This document shows, one piece after another, positions 23,790-26,930 of a stretch of 26,930 nt of DNA. How positions within the stretch are numbered: position 1 is the first letter of the stretch; the number at the start of each line of letters is the position of its first letter. The notes under the pieces are model-generated. The model worked only from the letters and a program-made list of their open reading frames with translations. It did not search any database and was not told where the DNA came from. This stretch comes from CAYHHI01 sp964356335 (GTDB lineage: Bacteria; Arandabacterota; Arandabacteria; Arandabacterales; Arandabacteraceae): assembly GCA_964356335.1 (NCBI GenBank), contig CAYHHI010000044.1, positions 1-26,930 of the forward strand. The letters run 5' to 3'. A program made the translations under genes and the position numbers.

Positions 23790-23909
23790 TGGCCTTGCGG
23801 CCCCTCTTCCGGCCGCCGGCCGGTCGCCAATCTCGCGCCGCAATTCCTGGATCACAATACTTGATCATCAGGCTGGCAACGTATCTCCTGGGCTCGTTGC
23901 CGAAATTTG

Positions 23910-23989
23910 GGAGCATGCTCCCCGGATAATTGATATTATGTCCGCGGAATGAATGCTGGACATAATGAACGCCGAACGTACCGCCGAAC
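23910..23989. promoter_or_regulatory. Palindrome cluster in the GH57/SDR divergent spacer
   Basis: The spacer holds a perfect 14-nt palindrome GGGAGCATGCTCCC (23910-23923) and a perfect 9-bp dyad, ATTATGTCC (23936-23944) and GGACATAAT (23959-23967), with a 14-nt loop. A direct repeat CGCCGAAC follows (23970-23977 and 23982-23989). No confident plus-strand promoter was found. These may be operators for one or both divergent genes. Confidence 0.45.
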
Positions 23990-24062
23990 ATGATGCAAGC
24001 ACTCAGCTCCAAGTCAGATCGTCGAACGCCTGTCGCCGGCGAAGACGGCGAGGGAGAAATTC

Positions 24063-25607
24063 ATGAGTAGTGAAGTCGGGCACAGGGCGCAGGAAGTGCG
24101 CCAGAAGGTGCGGGAAGGGACATGGCTCGATCCCAGCCTCTTCTGCCACAACCTTCCCACGCAGCCGGATCCCTCGGTGGGGCTTGTGCTTGTTACGGGG
24201 GCATCCGGCTATATCGGAGGAAGGCTTGTGCCGGAGCTGATCGCTCGCGCCTATAGGTTGAGGGTGCTGGTGCGGGCACCATCGCCGGCGTACGCGCGCC
24301 GCTGGCCCGGGGCCGAGATAACGGTCGGTGACGCACGTGATCCTGAGAGCCTGAGGCTCGCACTTGCGGGGGTCACGGCGGCCTACTATCTCGTACACTC
24401 CATGCTGCTTGGCCCGAAGCAATTCGCTTCGGCCGACGTCGAGGCGGCCTCCAATTTCAGGCGCCTCGCAGAAGAGGAGCATCTCGAGCGCATAATATAC
24501 CTCGGCGGGCTGGGCGACATAGGAACGCGGCTTTCTCGACACCTCAGGAGCCGCATGGAGGTCGCCGAGGAACTCAAGCGTGGCAAGGTGCCCGCGACCA
24601 TTCTGCGCGCCGCCATAATAATCGGCTCCGGCAGCGCATCCTATGAGATCATCAAACATCTTGTGGCTACTCTGCCCGTGATCCCTGTTCCGAGGGCCAT
24701 ACGGAGCAGGTGCCAGCCCATCGCAGTAAGGGATGTGATCAAGTATCTGGTTGGGGTGCTCGAGACGCCCGAGACCGCCGGCAGATCGTTCGACATCGGC
24801 GGCCCTGATGTTCTCACCTATGAGGCTATGATGAAGACTGTGGCTGAGGTTCTCCAAAAGCAGCGGCTATTCATACATACGAGGATCTTGAGCATCCGGA
24901 TCTATGCATACCTCGCGAGCCTGCTGACGCCCGTACCGAGCCAGATAACCAGATGCCTGATGGAGAGCCTCCGGAACGATGTCATCTGCCAGGATGATGC
25001 CATCCGACAGGCGATCAGCTTCGAGACCATAAGTTACCGGGAAGCAATCGTTCGGGCTCTATCGCGCGAGGAGCAAGATCGGGTGCACACGCGATGGTCG
25101 GATGCCTATCCTCCCGCGCACGCTCTGGCCATGAAACTCGGGGAGCTTTTGAAGGGTCCGCGCTTCACGGCGAAGTACTCCACCACTACTGCCAAGGATG
25201 CCGCGAGCCTTTTTGAGGCAATCTGCCGGATCGGCGGCAAGGATGGCTGGTTTCACCAGAACTGGATGTGGCGCATGCGAGGCATGGTTGACCGGTTACT
25301 CTTGGGCGTCGGGACATCGCGGGGAAGGCGCCATCTCGGCACGCTCGCCATTCACGATGTCGTTGACTTCTGGCGCGTTGAAGACGTCAGAGAGAACGAG
25401 CGACTGCTCCTTAGGGCCGAGATGAAGTTGCCCGGCAAGGCATGGCTGGAATTCAGAATAGATGACGCCGAGGGTAAACGAAACCTCTCGGTGGCGGCGT
25501 ACTATCACACGACAAGTTTCGCCGGCCGAATCTATTGGTACATTTTCCTCCCGTTTCACAACTCCATCTTCAGCGGCCTGATCAGGCAGATAGAGAGAAG
25601 AAGCTGA
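24063..25607 (+). CDS. SDR-family NAD(P)-binding protein with C-terminal DUF2867 domain
   Basis: A 514-residue cytoplasmic protein. LVLVTGASGYIGGRLV (about 41-56) is the atypical-SDR nucleotide-binding glycine motif, and the Rossmann-like part runs to about 330. Residues about 360-510 match the DUF2867 pattern: GWFHQNWMWRMRGMVDRLL, DVVDFWRVEDV, LRAEMKLPGKAWLEF and GRIYWYIFLPFHNSIFSG. This two-domain arrangement is common in bacteria, but the substrate is not established. DUF2867 resembles lipid-binding START/SRPBCC folds, so a hydrophobic ligand is possible. The ATG has GAGGGAG 7 nt upstream, and a small hairpin (24033-24051) touches that site. An internal GTG closer to the Rossmann fold lacks a ribosome site. 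It is transcribed divergently from the GH57-like gene. Confidence 0.92.
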   Translation: MSSEVGHRAQEVRQKVREGTWLDPSLFCHNLPTQPDPSVGLVLVTGASGYIGGRLVPELIARAYRLRVLVRAPSPAYARRWPGAEITVGDARDPESLRLALAGVTAAYYLVHSMLLGPKQFASADVEAASNFRRLAEEEHLERIIYLGGLGDIGTRLSRHLRSRMEVAEELKRGKVPATILRAAIIIGSGSASYEIIKHLVATLPVIPVPRAIRSRCQPIAVRDVIKYLVGVLETPETAGRSFDIGGPDVLTYEAMMKTVAEVLQKQRLFIHTRILSIRIYAYLASLLTPVPSQITRCLMESLRNDVICQDDAIRQAISFETISYREAIVRALSREEQDRVHTRWSDAYPPAHALAMKLGELLKGPRFTAKYSTTTAKDAASLFEAICRIGGKDGWFHQNWMWRMRGMVDRLLLGVGTSRGRRHLGTLAIHDVVDFWRVEDVRENERLLLRAEMKLPGKAWLEFRIDDAEGKRNLSVAAYYHTTSFAGRIYWYIFLPFHNSIFSGLIRQIERRS

Positions 25608-25669
25608 GTTCAAGCGTCGCGAGCTCGCCGGGTCGCCGGGGGATTTCGAGATCGTTTTCGTCCGAGTTG

Positions 25670-25713
25670 TTGATTTTCGCGATGCGAGAGCATACTATAT
25701 ACATATTCGCATC
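25670..25713 (+). promoter_or_regulatory. Probable fusA promoter with a flanking inverted repeat
   Basis: TTGATT (25670-25675), a 17-bp spacer and TACTAT (25693-25698) form a candidate promoter about 250 nt before fusA. A 7-bp inverted repeat, GATGCGA (25681-25687) and TCGCATC (25707-25713), brackets the -10 box and could be a regulator site. Confidence 0.45.
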
Positions 25714-25727
25714 AGGCGCAGAGGTAG

Positions 25728-25757
25728 CCCTCACCTTACCCTCTCCCTTAAGGAGAG
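25728..25757. repeat. CCCTCTCCC-type dispersed-repeat remnant with hairpin
   Basis: The run CCCTCACCTTACCCTCTCCC resembles the short intergenic elements of many bacterial genomes with a CCTCACCCTAACCCTCTCCC core. It ends in a stem, CTCTCC (25741-25746) and GGAGAG (25752-25757). The rest of 25608-25955 shows nothing else recognisable. Confidence 0.4.
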
Positions 25758-25955
25758 AGCAACCATCGAGGTCATCGCTACCATGGCATTTGTGCGTGGG
25801 GGGATGTACGGAGGGTGGCGGAGCCTGAAAGTATGCATTCGCGCCCAGGTCCTGCCGGAGGCGGTGGCTGGCCGAGGGTATTGGCCGGCGCGTAGCGGTC
25901 AGGCATTGTGAGGGTTGAGTTAGCGTGCAGATCGGAAAGGAAAGACATAATCAGT

Positions 25956-26930
25956 ATGGCCGAGCAAGTTGACATAAGCATGATCCGGAACATCGGAATC
26001 ATGGCGCACATCGATGCGGGCAAGACCACCGTCACCGAGCGCATGCTCTTCTTCACCGGCAAAAGCCACAGGATCGGCGAGGTGGATGACGGTGAGGCCA
26101 CCATGGACTGGATGGTCCAGGAGAAGGAGCGCGGCATCACCATCACGGCCGCTGCGACCACGACCTACTGGAAAGATCATCGCATCAACATCATCGATAC
26201 CCCCGGGCACGTTGACTTCACCGCCGAGGTCGAGCGTTCGCTTCGTGTGGTTGACGGAACCGTGGCGCTCTTCTGTGCTGTCGGCGGCGTGCAGCCCCAG
26301 TCGGAGACTGTCTGGAGACAGGCCGAGCGATACCAGGTGCCAAGGTTGGCATTCATCAACAAAATGGACCGCACCGGTGCCGACTTTGAGGGCGTGGTTG
26401 CCGAGATCAAAGATGAACTCGGAGCTAATGCCGTTCCTATCGTGATCCCGATTGGCTCCGGTGACACTTTCAAAGGAATTATCGATCTGGTTGATATGAA
26501 GGCTGTGTATTTCGATGACACGGAGGACAGCGTGATCCTGCGTGAGGAGCCGGTCCCGCGGGAGCTGGCAAAAACCGCCCGCGATGCCGCGGCGATAATG
26601 ATAGAACGGATAAGCGAGCAAGACGACCGCCTGATGGATAAGTTCATAAAAGGGGAGAAACCGGAGAGCGATGAAGTGGTGAGGGTGATGCGCAAGGCAA
26701 CAATCCAAGGTCGCATCATCCCCGTGCTCTGCGGCGCTGCCTTCAAGAACAAAGGCGTGCGGCGCCTGCTCGATGCCGTGGTTGGCTATCTTCCATCGCC
26801 TGTCGATTTGCCGCCTGTGATCGGCGCGCACACCGAGACCGAGAAGGAACTGGTGAGACACGCCCGCACTGACGCTCCGCTTGCCGCTCTCGCCTTCAAG
26901 ATTCAATCGGACAAGCATATGGGAAAGCTC
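25956..26930 (+). CDS. fusA: Elongation factor G, N-terminal part (cut by window end)
   Basis: Translational GTPase that drives ribosome translocation. Only the first 325 residues are in the window, and the frame stays open to the last base. The GTPase motifs are intact: AHIDAGKT (17-24, P-loop), RGITITAAAT (switch I region, about 59-68), DTPGH (81-85), NKMD (135-138) and CGAAFKNKGV. ATG at 25956 gives MAEQVDISMIRNIGIMAHID, aligning with the normal EF-G start. The ribosome site is only fair (AGGAAAG about 11 nt upstream). The gene is not preceded by rpsL-rpsG or followed within view by tuf, so it is either outside the str operon or a second EF-G paralogue. Its leader holds a promoter and a repeat remnant. 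Confidence 0.95.
   Translation, partial: MAEQVDISMIRNIGIMAHIDAGKTTVTERMLFFTGKSHRIGEVDDGEATMDWMVQEKERGITITAAATTTYWKDHRINIIDTPGHVDFTAEVERSLRVVDGTVALFCAVGGVQPQSETVWRQAERYQVPRLAFINKMDRTGADFEGVVAEIKDELGANAVPIVIPIGSGDTFKGIIDLVDMKAVYFDDTEDSVILREEPVPRELAKTARDAAAIMIERISEQDDRLMDKFIKGEKPESDEVVRVMRKATIQGRIIPVLCGAAFKNKGVRRLLDAVVGYLPSPVDLPPVIGAHTETEKELVRHARTDAPLAALAFKIQSDKHMGKL

Noticed and set aside
23764..24012. 82-codon minus-strand frame in the divergent spacer
   Set aside because: It runs through the palindromes and the GH57 promoter, has no ribosome site, and resembles no family.
1..26930. CRISPR arrays, intact insertion sequences, rRNA and tRNA genes
   Set aside because: No regularly spaced repeats, transposase-like frames or structural-RNA signatures were found in reading both strands by eye.

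Overview
This 26.9 kb window is bacterial chromosomal DNA of moderately high G+C. Shine-Dalgarno sites are clear and several promoters look sigma-70-like. Three large secreted proteins end in a FlgD-like/type A sorting-like C-terminal module (core GVYFLRL or GIYFIHM, then a short basic tail). With two-membrane hardware (TolC-type channel, HlyD adaptor), this suggests a Gram-negative of the FCB superphylum or a related candidate phylum. The taxonomy is an inference; no rRNA or tRNA gene is present to settle it.

Left region (114-5680, minus strand): an acetate/CoA module. acs (AMP-forming acetyl-CoA synthetase) is followed by an OFA-family MFS carrier. The unit appears to end at a strong terminator (2061-2099). 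Directly behind it a consensus promoter (2023-2051) drives a class I CoA-transferase fused to a Pat-like GNAT domain. That fusion next to Acs, which keeps its acetylatable lysine, is a candidate post-translational feedback loop.

Middle region (6065-15540): mostly secreted proteins. These are a zinc phospholipase C/S1-P1-like protein with Ig and sorting modules (6065-8290, minus), a short cysteine-containing secreted beta protein preceded by a 28-codon ORF with its own strong ribosome site (8817-9332, plus), a YkgJ-type CxxCxxCC protein (9681-10220, minus), and a two-gene operon (15277 to 10569, minus). The operon encodes an unknown exported protein and a 1290-residue protein with two apparent caspase/gingipain-like segments, the second lacking its histidine.

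Right-middle region (15766-20754): a fossil of a group II intron reverse transcriptase lies beside a tight minus-strand operon. Its order is winged-helix/nucleotidyltransferase, a 36-codon ORF, emrA-like adaptor, emrB-like DHA2 pump, a 60-codon ORF made of two 22-codon repeats, and a tolC-like channel. The first gene has a composite palindrome over its own -10 box and may control the whole tripartite efflux operon.

Right region (20806-26930): a secreted GH57-like protein (minus) is divergent from an SDR-DUF2867 protein (plus), with a palindrome-rich spacer. The window ends inside a solitary fusA (EF-G) gene. No CRISPR array, intact insertion sequence, rRNA or tRNA was seen.
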